Below are positions 37,425 to 50,575 of a stretch of 64,000 bases of DNA, piece by piece; within the stretch, counting starts at the first letter, position 1, and each line of letters starts with the position of its first letter. Both the position numbers and the translations under genes were made by a program. The stretch is from Oceanimonas pelagia (GTDB taxonomy: Bacteria > Pseudomonadota > Gammaproteobacteria > Enterobacterales > Aeromonadaceae), in the NCBI RefSeq assembly GCF_030849025.1, contig NZ_CP118224.1, positions 2,340,001-2,404,000 of the forward strand, read 5' to 3'. The notes beneath the pieces are model-generated. The model had not been told where the DNA came from. It saw nothing but the letters and a program-made list of their open reading frames with translations, and searched no databases.

Positions 37425-38594
37425 TTACAGCCCCATGGCGTACTTCATCACCTGTTTCTTCAGCGGGCCGCTGTGCTCGGCGGCCCTGAGACCCAGATTG
37501 CGCAGCAGCCTGAGCGGCGCCAGCTCATTGCTGAAAGCCAGGTAAAACACGTCCATGGCCCCCTGCATCAGCAGGTTGTCGGGGCGGCGGCGGCATTCAA
37601 AGCGCCTGAGCAGGGTAGTGGTGGCAATATCCTCTCCCCGTTCCACCGCCTGATGTACCAGCTCGCTCAGCACCGCCACGTCCTTGAAGCCGAGGTTCAC
37701 TCCCTGCCCCGCCAGTGGATTGATGGTGTGGGCGGCATCGCCGAGCAGCACCACTGCCCCCTTGACGTAGTGATTGGCGTGGCGCCGGCGCAGGGCAAAG
37801 TGGCCCTTGTCCAGCACCCGCACCGGACCAAGACGGGCGGGAAAATGCGTCCCTATCTCGGCTTCCAGCGCCTGGTTGCTCAGGGCCGCCAGTTGCTCGA
37901 TACGCGCCTTGCCGTCGTACCACACCAGCGAAGCCTTACCATGGCCCAGCGGCAGCAGCGCCCGGGGGCCGCTGGCGCAGAACTGTTGCCAGGTGATGTC
38001 CTGCTCCAGTTGCTCGCCTTGAACGCTTATCAGCATGCACTGCTGGGCGTAGTCCCAGGCGGTGACGCCAATGCCGGCCAGTTGCCGTACCCGGGACTCG
38101 GCACCGTCACAGGCCAGCACCAGCCGCGCCTGCACCCGAGAGCCATCCCCCAGCGTCAGCAACGCGCCTTCAGAGGTTTGCTCAAGCGTATCCAGCGTTT
38201 GCGGACAGTCGAGGGTGACATTGTGCCACTGGGCCAGCGCCTGCCACAGGCCCAGCTGAATGACCCGGTTTTCCAGCATGTAGCCCAGATACTCGCAGCC
38301 CAGCTCGGCGGCGCTGAAGCGGGTGGCAAAGCCCGGCCACTCGCAGGCTTCCAGTCGCTGATAGGGCCAGGCGCGCATGTGAGCGATGGCCTCCCAGGCA
38401 CCGGCCTGCTGCAGCAGCCGCACCGAGGCGGCGCTGACCGAGGAAATGCGCAGATCATGGGGTTGCGCGGGCGAAAACTCGCGTGGCTGCCGGCTTTCCA
38501 GCACCCGAATGGCCAGCCCGCTGGGCGCCAGCAGCGCCGCCGCCAGGGCCCCCACCATGCCGCCGCCAATAATGGCGATATCGCACTGTTGCAT
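37425..38594 (-). CDS. ubiF: 2-octaprenyl-3-methyl-6-methoxy-1,4-benzoquinol hydroxylase UbiF
   Basis: FAD-dependent monooxygenase of ubiquinone synthesis. 389 residues from the ATG at 38594 (GGAGG seven bases upstream). The dinucleotide fold GGGMVG is at 10-15, the CDGAESRVRQLAG (DG) motif is in the middle, and the second FAD motif GDAAHTINPLAGQGVNLG lies near 280. UbiH, UbiI and UbiF are similar; UbiF is chosen because of the position between the Met/Gln/Leu tRNA cluster and divergent miaB, as in E. coli. Confidence 0.88.
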   Translation of the reverse strand: MQQCDIAIIGGGMVGALAAALLAPSGLAIRVLESRQPREFSPAQPHDLRISSVSAASVRLLQQAGAWEAIAHMRAWPYQRLEACEWPGFATRFSAAELGCEYLGYMLENRVIQLGLWQALAQWHNVTLDCPQTLDTLEQTSEGALLTLGDGSRVQARLVLACDGAESRVRQLAGIGVTAWDYAQQCMLISVQGEQLEQDITWQQFCASGPRALLPLGHGKASLVWYDGKARIEQLAALSNQALEAEIGTHFPARLGPVRVLDKGHFALRRRHANHYVKGAVVLLGDAAHTINPLAGQGVNLGFKDVAVLSELVHQAVERGEDIATTTLLRRFECRRRPDNLLMQGAMDVFYLAFSNELAPLRLLRNLGLRAAEHSGPLKKQVMKYAMGL

Positions 38595-38767
38595 TGTCCA
38601 ACCTCCGGATTTTTCGGCCATTCTACCCCAATTTCCCTGATTTCGCCGGGGGCAATTTGCCCACTTGGCGCCCCCTTGTGGCTGGATATTATCTGGCCAC
38701 TACCGGGAGAAAGGAGTAGAATGCCCGGTCCAAAACGCACGACCTTTTGCAGTAATTCAAGAGCGCC

Positions 38768-40198
38768 ATGAGCAAAAAACTTCATATCAAGACCTGGGGC
38801 TGTCAGATGAACGAATACGATTCATCCAAGATGGCCGATCTGCTGGACGCCAGCCACGGCTACCAGCTCACCGAAGAAGCAGAGCAGGCCGACGTGCTGC
38901 TGCTCAACACCTGCTCCATTCGCGAGAAGGCCCAGGAGAAGGTCTTTCATCAGCTCGGCCGCTGGCGCCCGCTCAAGGAAGCCAATCCCAAACTGGTGAT
39001 CGGCGTGGGTGGCTGCGTGGCCTCGCAGGAAGGCGACGCCATTCGCGCCCGTGCTCCCTTTGTGGACATCGTGTTCGGTCCGCAAACCCTGCACCGGCTG
39101 CCGGCCATGATCAAGTCGGTGCTGGAAGGCCGCGGTGCCCAGGTGGACGTGGCGTTTCCCGAGATCGAGAAATTCGACAACCTGCCCGAACCCAAAGCCG
39201 AAGGTGCCACTGCCTTTGTCTCCATCATGGAAGGCTGCTCCAAGTACTGCTCCTTCTGCGTGGTGCCCTACACCCGCGGCGAGGAGGTGAGCCGCCCGCT
39301 GGATGACGTGCTCTATGAAATCGCCCAGCTCGCCGAGCAGGGCGTGCGCGAAGTCAACCTGCTGGGCCAGAACGTCAATGCCTACCGGGGCGAAACCCAC
39401 GACGGCGACATCTGCAGCTTTGCCGAGCTGCTGCGCCTGGTGGCGGCCATCGACGGCATCGACCGCATTCGCTACACCACCAGCCACCCCATCGAGTTCA
39501 CCGACGACATTATCGAGGTGTACAAGGATACCCCCGAGGTGGTCAGCTTCCTGCACCTGCCGGTGCAGAGCGGCTCGGATCGCATTCTGACCCTGATGAA
39601 GCGCCCGCACACCGCCCTAGAATACAAGTCCAAGATCCGCAAGCTGCGCGCCGCCCGCCCCGACATCACCATCAGCTCCGACTTTATCGTGGGCTTTCCC
39701 GGGGAAGAGGCCGATGACTTTGAAAAGACCATGAAACTCATCGAGGACGTGGGTTTTGACATGAGTTTCAGCTTTATTTACAGCCCCCGTCCGGGCACCC
39801 CGGCCGCCGATCTGCCCGACGACATTCCCATGGAAGAGAAAAAGGAACGGCTGTACCGGCTGCAGAACACCATCAACAACCAGGCGCAGCTGATCAGCCG
39901 GCAGATGCTGGGCTCCACCCAGCGCATTCTGGTGGAAGGCCCGTCCAAGCTGAACCCCATGGAGCTGCGCGGCCGCACCGAGAACAACCGGGTGGTGAAC
40001 TTCGAAGGCCCCCATCACCTGATTGGCGGTTTTGCCGATGTGGAGATCACCGAGGTCATGCCCCACAGCCTGCGCGGCAAATTCCTGCGCGGCGAAGACG
40101 AAATGGATCTGCGCACCCAGGTATCCCCCCGAAGCATTCTGGCCCGCCGCCCCGACGGCGTGCCCGACGACACCGGCGTGGCCACCTTTACCCCCTAA
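38768..40198 (+). CDS. miaB: tRNA-2-methylthio-N6-isopentenyladenosine synthase MiaB
   Basis: Radical-SAM methylthiotransferase acting on i6A37 of tRNAs reading UNN codons. 476 residues. The N-terminal cluster cysteines are in [12 protein letters not shown] (C12), NTCSIREKA and GGCVASQ. The radical-SAM CxxxCxxC is C157, C161, C164 (GCSKYCSFC). The C-terminal TRAM domain ends near [13 protein letters not shown]. First gene of the miaB-ybeZ-ybeY-corC-lnt run. Confidence 0.97.
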   Translation: MSKKLHIKTWGCQMNEYDSSKMADLLDASHGYQLTEEAEQADVLLLNTCSIREKAQEKVFHQLGRWRPLKEANPKLVIGVGGCVASQEGDAIRARAPFVDIVFGPQTLHRLPAMIKSVLEGRGAQVDVAFPEIEKFDNLPEPKAEGATAFVSIMEGCSKYCSFCVVPYTRGEEVSRPLDDVLYEIAQLAEQGVREVNLLGQNVNAYRGETHDGDICSFAELLRLVAAIDGIDRIRYTTSHPIEFTDDIIEVYKDTPEVVSFLHLPVQSGSDRILTLMKRPHTALEYKSKIRKLRAARPDITISSDFIVGFPGEEADDFEKTMKLIEDVGFDMSFSFIYSPRPGTPAADLPDDIPMEEKKERLYRLQNTINNQAQLISRQMLGSTQRILVEGPSKLNPMELRGRTENNRVVNFEGPHHLIGGFADVEITEVMPHSLRGKFLRGEDEMDLRTQVSPRSILARRPDGVPDDTGVATFTP

Positions 40199-40210
40199 AA
40201 ACAGGGGCGC

Positions 40211-40267
40211 GGGATTAGGGAACAGGGACTGGATGTCCTGCTCCCTCGTCCCTGTGCCCTATTCCCC
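40211..40267. repeat. G-rich/C-rich hairpin repeat
   Basis: GGGATTAGGGAACAGGGAC (40211 onward) pairs with GTCCCTGTGCCCTATTCCCC (from 40248), matching at 17 of 19 positions. Between miaB and the phoH-like gene, so it would form in their common message. Same family as the repeats at 3903, 33685 and 37354. Confidence 0.8.
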
Positions 40268-40284
40268 TATATTCAGGAGTTACC

Positions 40285-41349
40285 TTGACAGCCAACGTCA
40301 CTCATCTGGACCTTGAACTGCAGCCCGCCGACGGCCAGCGCCTGGCCAGCCTGTGCGGCCCCTTTGACGACAACATCAAGCAACTGGAACGTCGCCTGGG
40401 GGTGGAAATCAACCATCAGGACCAGCACTTTCAGATTGTCGGCCCCGAGCGCCTGTCCCGGGTGGCCGGCGACATTCTCACCCGCCTCTATGTAGAGACC
40501 CAGTCCATCAAGGGCCAGGCCGTACCCGACATTACTCCGGAGCACATTCATCTGGCCATCAAGGAAAGCCGGGTACTGGAGCAGGACGAACAGGAGGCCC
40601 ACAGCGGCTATCGCTACGGCAAGGAAGTGGTGATCAAGACCAAACGGGGGCTGATCAAGCCGCGCAGCCCCAATCAGGCCCATTATGTGGCCCATATTCT
40701 CAGCCACGATATCACCTTTGGCATCGGTCCGGCGGGCACCGGCAAAACCTATCTGGCGGTGGCGGCGGCGGTGGACGCCCTGGAGCGCCAGGAAATCCGC
40801 CGCATTCTGCTGACCCGGCCGGCGGTGGAAGCGGGCGAAAAACTCGGTTTTCTGCCCGGGGATCTGAGCCAGAAGGTCGACCCCTACCTGCGTCCCCTGT
40901 ACGACGCCCTGTTTGAAATGCTGGGCTTTGAGCGGGTGGAAAAGCTGATTGAGCGCAACGTGATCGAAGTGGCGCCGCTGGCCTACATGCGCGGCCGCAC
41001 CCTCAACGACGCCTTTATCATTCTCGACGAAAGCCAGAACACCACGGTGGAGCAGATGAAGATGTTCCTCACCCGCATCGGTTTCAACTCCAAGGCGGTG
41101 ATCACCGGCGACATCACCCAGATCGACCTGCCCCGCAACGCCCGTTCCGGACTGCGCCATGCCATTGAAGTGCTGAGCGGGGTGGAAGGGTTGTCGTTCA
41201 ACTTCTTTCGTGCCGAAGACGTGGTGCGCCACCCGGTGGTGGCCCGCATCGTGCGCGCCTACGAGGCCTTTGACGACGCCCAGAAGCAACAAAAAGAACA
41301 GAAACAGAAAGAACAAGCGCCCCCTTCCCGTGAGGAGCCCAAGGCATGA
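40285..41349 (+). CDS. ybeZ: PhoH-like ATPase YbeZ
   Basis: A 354-residue PhoH-family P-loop ATPase, probably linked to ribosome or RNA metabolism through its partner YbeY. It starts at a TTG with AGGAG five bases before. Walker A GPAGTGKT is at 148-155 and the Walker B-like ILDESQNTT near 250. The C terminus is a charged Gln/Lys-rich tail ([12 protein letters not shown]). The stop overlaps ybeY (ATGA). Confidence 0.94.
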   Translation: MTANVTHLDLELQPADGQRLASLCGPFDDNIKQLERRLGVEINHQDQHFQIVGPERLSRVAGDILTRLYVETQSIKGQAVPDITPEHIHLAIKESRVLEQDEQEAHSGYRYGKEVVIKTKRGLIKPRSPNQAHYVAHILSHDITFGIGPAGTGKTYLAVAAAVDALERQEIRRILLTRPAVEAGEKLGFLPGDLSQKVDPYLRPLYDALFEMLGFERVEKLIERNVIEVAPLAYMRGRTLNDAFIILDESQNTTVEQMKMFLTRIGFNSKAVITGDITQIDLPRNARSGLRHAIEVLSGVEGLSFNFFRAEDVVRHPVVARIVRAYEAFDDAQKQQKEQKQKEQAPPSREEPKA

Positions 41350-41810
41350 CCCTGTGGCTGGATCTGCAAATCGCCTGTGACGAAGCCCCCGGCCTGCCCA
41401 CCGAGCAGGACTTTGAACGCTGGCTTGCCGCCGCCCTTGACGGCGAGCAGAATGAGGCCGAAGTGACCGTGCGCCTGGTGGACGAGGCCGAAAGCCAGGC
41501 CCTCAACCGGGATTATCGCGGCAAGGACAAGCCCACCAATGTACTGTCGTTTCCCTTTGAAGCCCCTCCCGGTGTGGAGCTGCCGCTGCTGGGCGATCTG
41601 GTGATCTGTCGCCAGGTGGTGGAGCGGGAAGCGGCCGAGCAAAACAAGCCGCCGCAGGCGCACTGGGCCCACATGGTGGTGCACGGCTGCTTGCATTTAC
41701 TCGGTTTTGACCATATTAAGGATGACGAGGCCGAAGAAATGGAAGCCAGAGAGATAGTCATTCTGGCCGGGCTGGGCATGGACAACCCCTATCAAGACGA
41801 CGAAGGTTAA
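41346..41810 (+). CDS. ybeY: Endoribonuclease YbeY
   Basis: Zinc-dependent endoribonuclease needed for 16S rRNA 3' end maturation and ribosome quality control. 154 residues. The metal-binding [11 protein letters not shown] motif gives H113, H117 and H123. [16 protein letters not shown] is also conserved. Overlaps ybeZ by four bases and is followed three bases later by corC. Confidence 0.96.
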   Translation: MTLWLDLQIACDEAPGLPTEQDFERWLAAALDGEQNEAEVTVRLVDEAESQALNRDYRGKDKPTNVLSFPFEAPPGVELPLLGDLVICRQVVEREAAEQNKPPQAHWAHMVVHGCLHLLGFDHIKDDEAEEMEAREIVILAGLGMDNPYQDDEG

Positions 41811-41813
41811 CAA

Positions 41814-42695
41814 GTGAGCGACGATAATTCACACTCAGAAAACGGTTCGTCCACAAAGAAAAACTGGCTGGAGCGACTGGGCCAGATGTTTCAGGGCGAA
41901 CCGAAGAACCGGGAAGAACTGGTTGAAGTGATCATGGACGCGGGTGAACGGGATCTGATTGATCAGGACACCAAGGACATGATCGAAGGCGTACTGGAAG
42001 TGAGCGAACTGCGGGTACGCGATATCATGATCCCCCGCTCCCAGATGGTGACGGTGGAAAAATCCCAGCCGGTTTCCAGCTTTCTGCCCATGATCATCGA
42101 GTCCACCCACTCCCGCTTTCCGGTGGTGAACGAAGACAAGGATCATATCGAAGGCATTCTGCTGGCCAAGGATCTGCTGCCCTACGGCTTTGGCCTCACC
42201 GAGGAAGAATTCTCCATCGACAAAGTACTGCGCCCGGCGGTGGTGGTCCCCGAAAGCAAGCGCCTCGACAAACTGCTCAAGGAGTTCCGCGAAGAACGCT
42301 ACCACATGGCCATTGTGGTGGACGAATTCGGCGGCGTGTCGGGCCTGGTCACCATCGAAGACATTCTCGAGCTGATTGTGGGCGACATCGAAGACGAGTA
42401 CGACGCCGAGGAAAGCGCCGAAATCCGTCAGATCAGCAAGCGGGTGTATTCGGTGGCTGCGCTCACCGACATCGAGGATTTCAACGACTTCTTTCATACC
42501 GACTTCAGCGACGAAGAGGCCGACACCGTGGGCGGCATGGTGATGCACGCCTTTGGCCATCTGCCCGGCAAGGGTGAACAGGTGGAGCTGGGTGGCTTCA
42601 TCTTCAAGGTGGCCCACGCCGATCGTCGACGGCTGCTGCAATTACAGGTTAAGATACCCGACAATCAGGAAACCTCCTCGTCGGAGCCGGTATAA
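41814..42695 (+). CDS. corC: CBS-domain protein CorC (YbeX)
   Basis: A 293-residue cytoplasmic protein with two CBS domains (about 70-125 and 135-190: [36 protein letters not shown]) and a C-terminal CorC/HlyC transporter-associated domain ([20 protein letters not shown]). GTG start with AAGG upstream. In E. coli it is associated with Mg2+/Co2+ efflux and ribosome metabolism. The stop touches the start of lnt. Confidence 0.95.
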   Translation: MSDDNSHSENGSSTKKNWLERLGQMFQGEPKNREELVEVIMDAGERDLIDQDTKDMIEGVLEVSELRVRDIMIPRSQMVTVEKSQPVSSFLPMIIESTHSRFPVVNEDKDHIEGILLAKDLLPYGFGLTEEEFSIDKVLRPAVVVPESKRLDKLLKEFREERYHMAIVVDEFGGVSGLVTIEDILELIVGDIEDEYDAEESAEIRQISKRVYSVAALTDIEDFNDFFHTDFSDEEADTVGGMVMHAFGHLPGKGEQVELGGFIFKVAHADRRRLLQLQVKIPDNQETSSSEPV

Positions 42696-44213
42696 GTGCT
42701 TAAATTGCTGCCATTGTTCGGGGCCCTGCTGTGCGGGGCCCTTGGCGTTCTGGCCTTCAGCCCCTTTGATCTCTGGCCGCTGGCGCTGGTGTCGCTGGCC
42801 GGACTGTTCGCCGTTACTCACCATTGCGCCCCCGGCCCCGCCGCCCGCCGCGGTTTTGTCTGGAGCCTGGGGCTTTACCTGCCCGGCCTGTGGTGGATCC
42901 ACAACAGCATGACCCTGTTCGGCGGCCTGCCGCTGCCGGTGGCCTTTGTGCTGGTGGCCCTGCTGGCCGCCTATCTCAGCCTCTACACGGCGCTCGCCCT
43001 GTGGCTGGCCCACCGCTTTGTGGCTTCGCCCCGGGCCCGGCTGCTGTGGGTATTGCCGGTGCTGCTGATCGGTGCCGACTGGCTGCGCGGCTGGATGCTC
43101 ACCGGCTTTCCCTGGCTGTGGTTCGGCTACTCCCAGCTGGATGGCCCGCTGGCGGGGCTGGCGCCCATTCTAGGCGTGCAGGGCATCAGCTGGCTGCTGA
43201 CCTTTTCCGCCGCCGCCCTGTGTTGGCTCGGCACCGGGCTACGCTGGCGTGCCGCCGCCCTTGCGGGCGTGCTCTGGGCCCTGGGCGTGGCCAGCCAGCA
43301 GTTGCAGTGGGTATCTCCCACTCAAACCCTGCGGGTGGCCCTGGTGCAGGGCAATATCGAACAATCCCTGAAGTGGGTTCCGGGGCAACTGGAGCACAGC
43401 CTGAAGCGCTATCTGGACCTGACCCGGCCGGCGCTGAATGCCGATGTGGTAATCTGGCCCGAATCCGCCCTGCCCGCCTCCGAGCAGCAGCTGGCCCCCT
43501 GGCTGGAGCAGGTCGACAAACTGATGTTTGAGCGGGGCCAGAGCCTGATCACCGGCCTGGTGTCCCGCCCCGCCGAAGGCGAGGTGTACAACGCCGTGCT
43601 GGGGCTGGGCAACGGCCATTACCGGCCGGGCCAGGACAACCGCTACTACAAGCAGCAGCTGGTGCCCATTGGCGAGTTCGTGCCCTTTGGCGACTGGCTG
43701 CGGCCCCTGGCGCCGTTTTTCAACCTGCCCATGTCGTCCTTTTCCCGGGGGGAGTCCGGCCAGGCCGACATTCACGCCGCCGGCCGCGACATGAGCGTGG
43801 CCATCTGCTATGAGGTGGCCTTCCCGGGGCTGGTGCGGGCCAACATGAAGCCGAGCACCGACTTTCTGCTGACGGTGTCGAACGATACCTGGTTTGGCCG
43901 CTCCATCGGCCCCTGGCAGCACCAGCAAATCGCCCGCATGCGCGCTCTGGAGCTGGGCCGGCCGATGATCCGCGCCACCAATAACGGCGTGACCCTGGTG
44001 ACCGATGAAAAAGGCCGCATGAGCGCCAGCCTGCCCCAGTTTGAGCAGGGGGTGCTTACCGCCGAGGTGATTGGCATGACCGGGCTCACCCCCTATGCCC
44101 GTTTTGGCAACCTGCCGTTGCTGGCGGTGCTGGGACTGAGCCTGCTGATTGCCGCCCGCTGTCGCCAGCCTGCCGGCCGGCTGGTCATGGCCGAACGGCG
44201 GCTGTTTAAATAA
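42696..44213 (+). CDS. lnt: Apolipoprotein N-acyltransferase Lnt
   Basis: Inner-membrane enzyme adding the third acyl chain to lipoproteins. 505 residues, GTG start immediately after corC. The N-terminal half has about six membrane segments. The nitrilase-like periplasmic domain carries the Glu-Lys-Cys triad: E256 (IWPESALP), K319 (YYKQQLVPIGEFVPFG) and C371 (AICYEVAFP). A final membrane segment is near the C terminus. Its products include the lipoproteins of this window (LolB, LptE, RlpA). Confidence 0.96.
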   Translation: MLKLLPLFGALLCGALGVLAFSPFDLWPLALVSLAGLFAVTHHCAPGPAARRGFVWSLGLYLPGLWWIHNSMTLFGGLPLPVAFVLVALLAAYLSLYTALALWLAHRFVASPRARLLWVLPVLLIGADWLRGWMLTGFPWLWFGYSQLDGPLAGLAPILGVQGISWLLTFSAAALCWLGTGLRWRAAALAGVLWALGVASQQLQWVSPTQTLRVALVQGNIEQSLKWVPGQLEHSLKRYLDLTRPALNADVVIWPESALPASEQQLAPWLEQVDKLMFERGQSLITGLVSRPAEGEVYNAVLGLGNGHYRPGQDNRYYKQQLVPIGEFVPFGDWLRPLAPFFNLPMSSFSRGESGQADIHAAGRDMSVAICYEVAFPGLVRANMKPSTDFLLTVSNDTWFGRSIGPWQHQQIARMRALELGRPMIRATNNGVTLVTDEKGRMSASLPQFEQGVLTAEVIGMTGLTPYARFGNLPLLAVLGLSLLIAARCRQPAGRLVMAERRLFK

Positions 44214-44266
44214 CCGGTTTACGAGACAAGGAAGGATTTCGCAGGAGACTGTGCTCCATGCCATGG

Positions 44267-44287
44267 ACTCCGGGTCATGCCCGGAGT
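44267..44287. repeat. Perfect hairpin between convergent lnt and ybeL-like genes
   Basis: ACTCCGGG-TCATG-CCCGGAGT, an 8-base-pair stem without a T-run. It may act as a transcript-end structure for either gene. Confidence 0.5.
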
Positions 44288-44306
44288 GCCGGTATTTTGT
44301 AACGCC

Positions 44307-44792
44307 TCAAGGCGTGAGCGGATGGCGAATAAAAGTATGGTGATTGCATTCCAGACAGGTGGTCAGCACCTCGGGGTGTGTTACCTCATGGCGGTGGGCG
44401 CACAGGGTACAGTCGTACAGACCCGGGCCCACCACCTCGCCGGCCTGATATTCACCGTGATGGGCCAGGTCCTCGCCTAGCTCCTGCCATTCCAGCTGAC
44501 TCTTGTCGGTCACGCCGGCCAGCCAGCCCCACACCGTTTCGCTGATGCGCCGGTAAAACAGACTGTCGCGAAAGCCCCCCTGTTCATCGCCAAAGGCGGC
44601 CAGATCCCGCTTTACATACTCGGCGATCAGCGCCAGCTCGTCCTTGGTGAGATCCCCGGCCGCTTCCATGTAGGCCTGGGTCTTTTCCACCGCTTCCTTG
44701 ATGGTGGTGTTCTCCGCCATTTCCCACTGGCGCTGCAGCTCTTCCACAAAGGCGTCGTACCCTTTCCTGTGCTTGTCGTCTTGCTCGCTCAT
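44307..44792 (-). CDS. ybeL: Zinc-ribbon protein, YbeL family (DUF1451)
   Basis: A 161-residue protein. The N-terminal two-thirds is charged and helical (RKGYDAFVEELQRQWEMAEN and following). The C terminus is a zinc ribbon with CTLCAHRH and CLECNHHTF, four cysteines able to bind one zinc. It matches E. coli YbeL in length and layout. Function unknown; regulation of translation or envelope genes has been suggested from context only. Convergent with lnt, divergent from leuS. Confidence 0.9.
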   Translation of the reverse strand: MSEQDDKHRKGYDAFVEELQRQWEMAENTTIKEAVEKTQAYMEAAGDLTKDELALIAEYVKRDLAAFGDEQGGFRDSLFYRRISETVWGWLAGVTDKSQLEWQELGEDLAHHGEYQAGEVVGPGLYDCTLCAHRHEVTHPEVLTTCLECNHHTFIRHPLTP

Positions 44793-44823
44793 GGTCTTGT
44801 CCTCTCAGGCAGGCCCGGGGTGA

Positions 44824-47487
<2,664 letters not shown>

Positions 47488-47494
47488 CCAGACG

Positions 47495-47556
47495 GTGAGG
47501 AGTAAGGTGAAAGGAGAGAGGAGCAAACGCCTCACACCTCACCCTTCACTCCTCAC
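47495..47556. repeat. GTGAGGAGT-type inverted repeat
   Basis: Purine-rich left arm GTGAGGAGTAAGGTGAAAGG and pyrimidine-rich right arm ending CCCTTCACTCCTCAC fold back imperfectly; the outer nine bases pair perfectly. Located between leuS and lptE within the operon. Confidence 0.68.
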
Positions 47557-47576
47557 GGCAGAATCAAGGAGTTGTT

Positions 47577-48062
47577 ATGCTCACTCGAATCAAGGCCATT
47601 GCACTGCTGTCGCTGACCCTGGTGCTGGCCGGCTGCGGCTTCCAGTTGCGCGGCGGCGACAACCTGCCGCCGGAACTGCAGCGGCTGGTGCTCAGTGGCG
47701 ACGACAAGACCCAGTTCTACCGGCTGGTGTCGGCCCGCCTGCTGCGCGCCGGCGTGACACTGGTGCCCGACGACGGCAACACCCCGGTGCTGACCATAGG
47801 TCAGCTGGGCCAGGCCAACACCACCGCCTCGGTAAATCCCAGGGGCGATACCCTGGAATACGCCATGCGCTTTGGCACCCGCTTTACCCTGGACATGCCC
47901 GACGAGCCTCGCCAGGTGTTCAACGTCGCCTTTAACCGCAGCTTTCTCGACAAGTCGGCCCAGGCCCTGGCCTCCAGCCGGGAGCAGCAGCAACTGCGCG
48001 AGCAGATGGAGCACGAGGCCGCCGAGCAGATCCTGCGTCAGCTGAGCCGCCTGTCGTTCTGA
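47577..48062 (+). CDS. lptE: LPS-assembly lipoprotein LptE
   Basis: Outer-membrane lipoprotein that plugs LptD and assists LPS delivery to the cell surface. 161 residues, lipobox LAGC with C20, followed by GFQLRGGDNLPPELQRL as in E. coli LptE. The C terminus is a charged helix (REQQQLREQMEHEAAEQIL). Its stop shares a base with the holA start. Confidence 0.95.
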   Translation: MLTRIKAIALLSLTLVLAGCGFQLRGGDNLPPELQRLVLSGDDKTQFYRLVSARLLRAGVTLVPDDGNTPVLTIGQLGQANTTASVNPRGDTLEYAMRFGTRFTLDMPDEPRQVFNVAFNRSFLDKSAQALASSREQQQLREQMEHEAAEQILRQLSRLSF

Positions 48063-49084
48063 TGCGTCTTTATCCCGAACAACTGGGCAAACATCTTCAG
48101 GCAGGGCTCGCGCCCTGCTATTTCATTTATGGCGACGATCCCCTGCTCAAGCAGGAAGCCCTGGACGAACTGCGCCGGGCCGCCCGGGCTCTGGGATTTG
48201 ACGAACGCCACAAGTTCGACGCCGACGACGGTCTGGACTGGGACGCCATCTTCGATGCCAGCCAGACCCTGAGTCTGTTCAGCAACCGGCAGATCATCGA
48301 GCTGAGCCTGCCGGACAAGCTCGACAAAACCGGCTCGGACCGGCTGCGGGAGCTGCTGGGGCAGTGCCACACCGATCTGCTGTTGCTGGTCAGCGGCCCC
48401 CGCCTCAACCAGCAGCAGCAGAAAACCGCCTGGTACAAGGCCCTGGCGGCCGCCGGTCCGGTGGTACCGGTGTTTACCCCCGATGCCCGTCACCTGGCCC
48501 GCTGGCTGGAGCAACGGCTGCACCGGCATCACCTGGCCGCCGAGCCCGATGCCCTGCACTGGCTGGCCCTGGCCTTTGAAGGCAACCTGCTGGCCGCCGC
48601 CGGCGAGATTGAAAAACTGGCCCTGCTCAACCTGCCCCAGCCGCTGACGCTGGCCGACCTGCAGCAACATGTGCAGCCCCATTACCATTTCAACCCCTTT
48701 CAGCTGCTCGATCCGCTGCTGCAGGGCAAGATCCGGCGGGGCTGTCGCATTCTGCTGCAACTGCGTCAGGAAGGGGTGGAGGCGGGCATGCTCTGCCACC
48801 TGCTGGCGAAAGAACTCACCACCCTGCAAAGCCTGCAGGCGGCACTGGCCAGCGGCCAGTCCTTTCACCAGGCGGCCACCGCCCTGCAGGTGTGGTCCAA
48901 CCGCCAGCCGCTGATGCAGGCGGCACTGAACCGGCTTGGCACCGCCAAGCTCGCCGCCCTCACGCGCCTGCTGGCCGCCGCCGACGCCGCCGTGGCGGCC
49001 TTTGATGACGACAGCGCCTGGCGCTGGCTGCAGGCCCTGTGTGTGGCTTTTCTTGACGACCAACCACCTACCATACTGCCATGA
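48062..49084 (+). CDS. holA: DNA polymerase III subunit delta
   Basis: Clamp-opening subunit of the clamp loader. 340 residues. The N-terminal RLYPEQLGKHL, YFIYGDDPLLKQEALDELR and FNPFQLLDPLLQGK segments match HolA. No P-loop is expected or seen, since delta does not bind ATP. One-base overlap with lptE, four-base overlap with nadD. Confidence 0.95.
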   Translation: MRLYPEQLGKHLQAGLAPCYFIYGDDPLLKQEALDELRRAARALGFDERHKFDADDGLDWDAIFDASQTLSLFSNRQIIELSLPDKLDKTGSDRLRELLGQCHTDLLLLVSGPRLNQQQQKTAWYKALAAAGPVVPVFTPDARHLARWLEQRLHRHHLAAEPDALHWLALAFEGNLLAAAGEIEKLALLNLPQPLTLADLQQHVQPHYHFNPFQLLDPLLQGKIRRGCRILLQLRQEGVEAGMLCHLLAKELTTLQSLQAALASGQSFHQAATALQVWSNRQPLMQAALNRLGTAKLAALTRLLAAADAAVAAFDDDSAWRWLQALCVAFLDDQPPTILP

Positions 49085-49728
49085 CTGCACCCATCGGATT
49101 GCTGGGGGGCACCTTTGACCCCATTCATGTCGGCCACCTGCGCACCGCCATTCAGGCCAAAGAACAACTGGGCCTGAGCGAGGTGCGGCTGCTGCCCAAC
49201 CATATTCCCCCCCACCGGGCCACCCCCGACAGCGCACCCCGGCACCGCCTGGCCATGACTCGCCTGGCGGCGGCGGCCACCCCCGGGCTCACCGTGGACG
49301 AACGGGAGCTGAAGCGCACCACGCCGTCCTACACCATCGACACCCTGATTGAGTTGCGCACCGAGCTGGGCACGCGGCCGCTGTGCTTTATCATGGGCAT
49401 GGACTCGTTATGCGGCCTTGATAAATGGCACCGCTGGCACGAGCTGCTGGATCACGCTCATCTGGTGGTCAGCCACAGGCCAGGCTGGAAGCCCGAACTG
49501 AATGACACCCTGGCCGGTCTTTATCAACACCACGGTATCCAGGACCGTGAAGCGCTGCACCGCACCCCCGCCGGCCATATTTTCCTGCTCGACAATCCGG
49601 AGCTGGAAGTGTCGTCCACCCAGATCCGCGACTGCGTTCGCCGCGGGAACAATCCGCAATATTTGTTGCCGGATGCGGTAGCGAACTATATTCGACAACA
49701 GGGACTCTATAGCGGGTCCGTGGTATAA
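49081..49728 (+). CDS. nadD: Nicotinate-nucleotide adenylyltransferase NadD
   Basis: Makes deamido-NAD+ from nicotinate mononucleotide and ATP. 215 residues. The nucleotidyltransferase motif [12 protein letters not shown] spans 9-20 and the C-terminal VSSTQIRD (ISSTxIR type) is present. Its ATG overlaps the holA stop. Confidence 0.96.
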   Translation: MTAPIGLLGGTFDPIHVGHLRTAIQAKEQLGLSEVRLLPNHIPPHRATPDSAPRHRLAMTRLAAAATPGLTVDERELKRTTPSYTIDTLIELRTELGTRPLCFIMGMDSLCGLDKWHRWHELLDHAHLVVSHRPGWKPELNDTLAGLYQHHGIQDREALHRTPAGHIFLLDNPELEVSSTQIRDCVRRGNNPQYLLPDAVANYIRQQGLYSGSVV

Positions 49729-49760
49729 TCGACCGTTGTTTCAACGAGGAGAATGCGCTC

Positions 49761-50105
49761 TTGCAAGACCAAGCACTGCACGATTTTATCGTCGACAAAC
49801 TGGACGATCTCAAGGCCCGTGACATTCGTGTACTGGACGTCACCGGCAAATCCACCATCACCGACTGCATGATCATCTGCTCCGGCAACTCCAGCCGCCA
49901 CGTCAACTCCATCGCCGATCACCTGGCCACCGAGGCCAAACACGCCGGCCTGCCCCTGCTGGGCATCGAAGGCCAGGGCGCGGGCGAGTGGGTGCTGGTC
50001 GACCTGGGTGAAGCCATCGTGCACGTGATGCAGGAAGAAACCCGCGACTTCTATCAGCTGGAAAAACTCTGGGGCGGCAGCACGACCGGAGCCCTGGCCG
50101 GATGA
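49761..50105 (+). CDS. rsfS: Ribosomal silencing factor RsfS
   Basis: Binds L14 of the 50S subunit and blocks subunit joining in poor conditions. 114 residues from a TTG start nine bases after GAGGAG; E. coli rsfS also uses [23 protein letters not shown] and [18 protein letters not shown] are diagnostic. Overlaps rlmH (ATGA). Confidence 0.95.
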   Translation: MQDQALHDFIVDKLDDLKARDIRVLDVTGKSTITDCMIICSGNSSRHVNSIADHLATEAKHAGLPLLGIEGQGAGEWVLVDLGEAIVHVMQEETRDFYQLEKLWGGSTTGALAG

Positions 50106-50572
50106 AACTGCAGCTGGTGGCGGTCGGCACCAGAATGCCGGCCTGGGTAACCACGGGCTTTCAGGAATACCAGCGCCGCTTTCCCCGGGACATGCCCCTG
50201 GAGCTGACCGAAATTGCCGCCGGCAAGCGCGGCAAGAATGCCGATATCGAGCGTATTCTGCACAAGGAAGGCGAGCAGATGCTGGCTGCCGTCGGCAAGT
50301 CGGCGTGCATCGTGACTCTCGACATTCCCGGCAAGCCCTGGACCACGGAGCAACTCGCCGGCCAGCTCACCCGCTGGCAGCACGACGGCCGCGACGTGGC
50401 CATTCTGATCGGCGGCCCGGAAGGACTGGCGCCGGCGTGCAAGGCCGCCGCCGAACAAAGCTGGTCGCTCTCTCCCCTGACCCTGCCCCACCCCCTGGTG
50501 CGGGTGCTGGCGGCGGAAAGCCTCTACCGCGCCTGGAGCATCAACAACAATCACCCCTACCACCGCGAGTAA
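50102..50572 (+). CDS. rlmH: 23S rRNA (pseudouridine1915-N3)-methyltransferase RlmH
   Basis: SPOUT-class methyltransferase acting on helix 69 of the 70S ribosome. 156 residues. The knotted SAM site segments [16 protein letters not shown] and [25 protein letters not shown] are seen, and the terminal NHPYHRE is conserved. Coupled with rsfS, as in most gammaproteobacteria. Confidence 0.96.
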   Translation: MKLQLVAVGTRMPAWVTTGFQEYQRRFPRDMPLELTEIAAGKRGKNADIERILHKEGEQMLAAVGKSACIVTLDIPGKPWTTEQLAGQLTRWQHDGRDVAILIGGPEGLAPACKAAAEQSWSLSPLTLPHPLVRVLAAESLYRAWSINNNHPYHRE

Positions 50573-50575
50573 GTC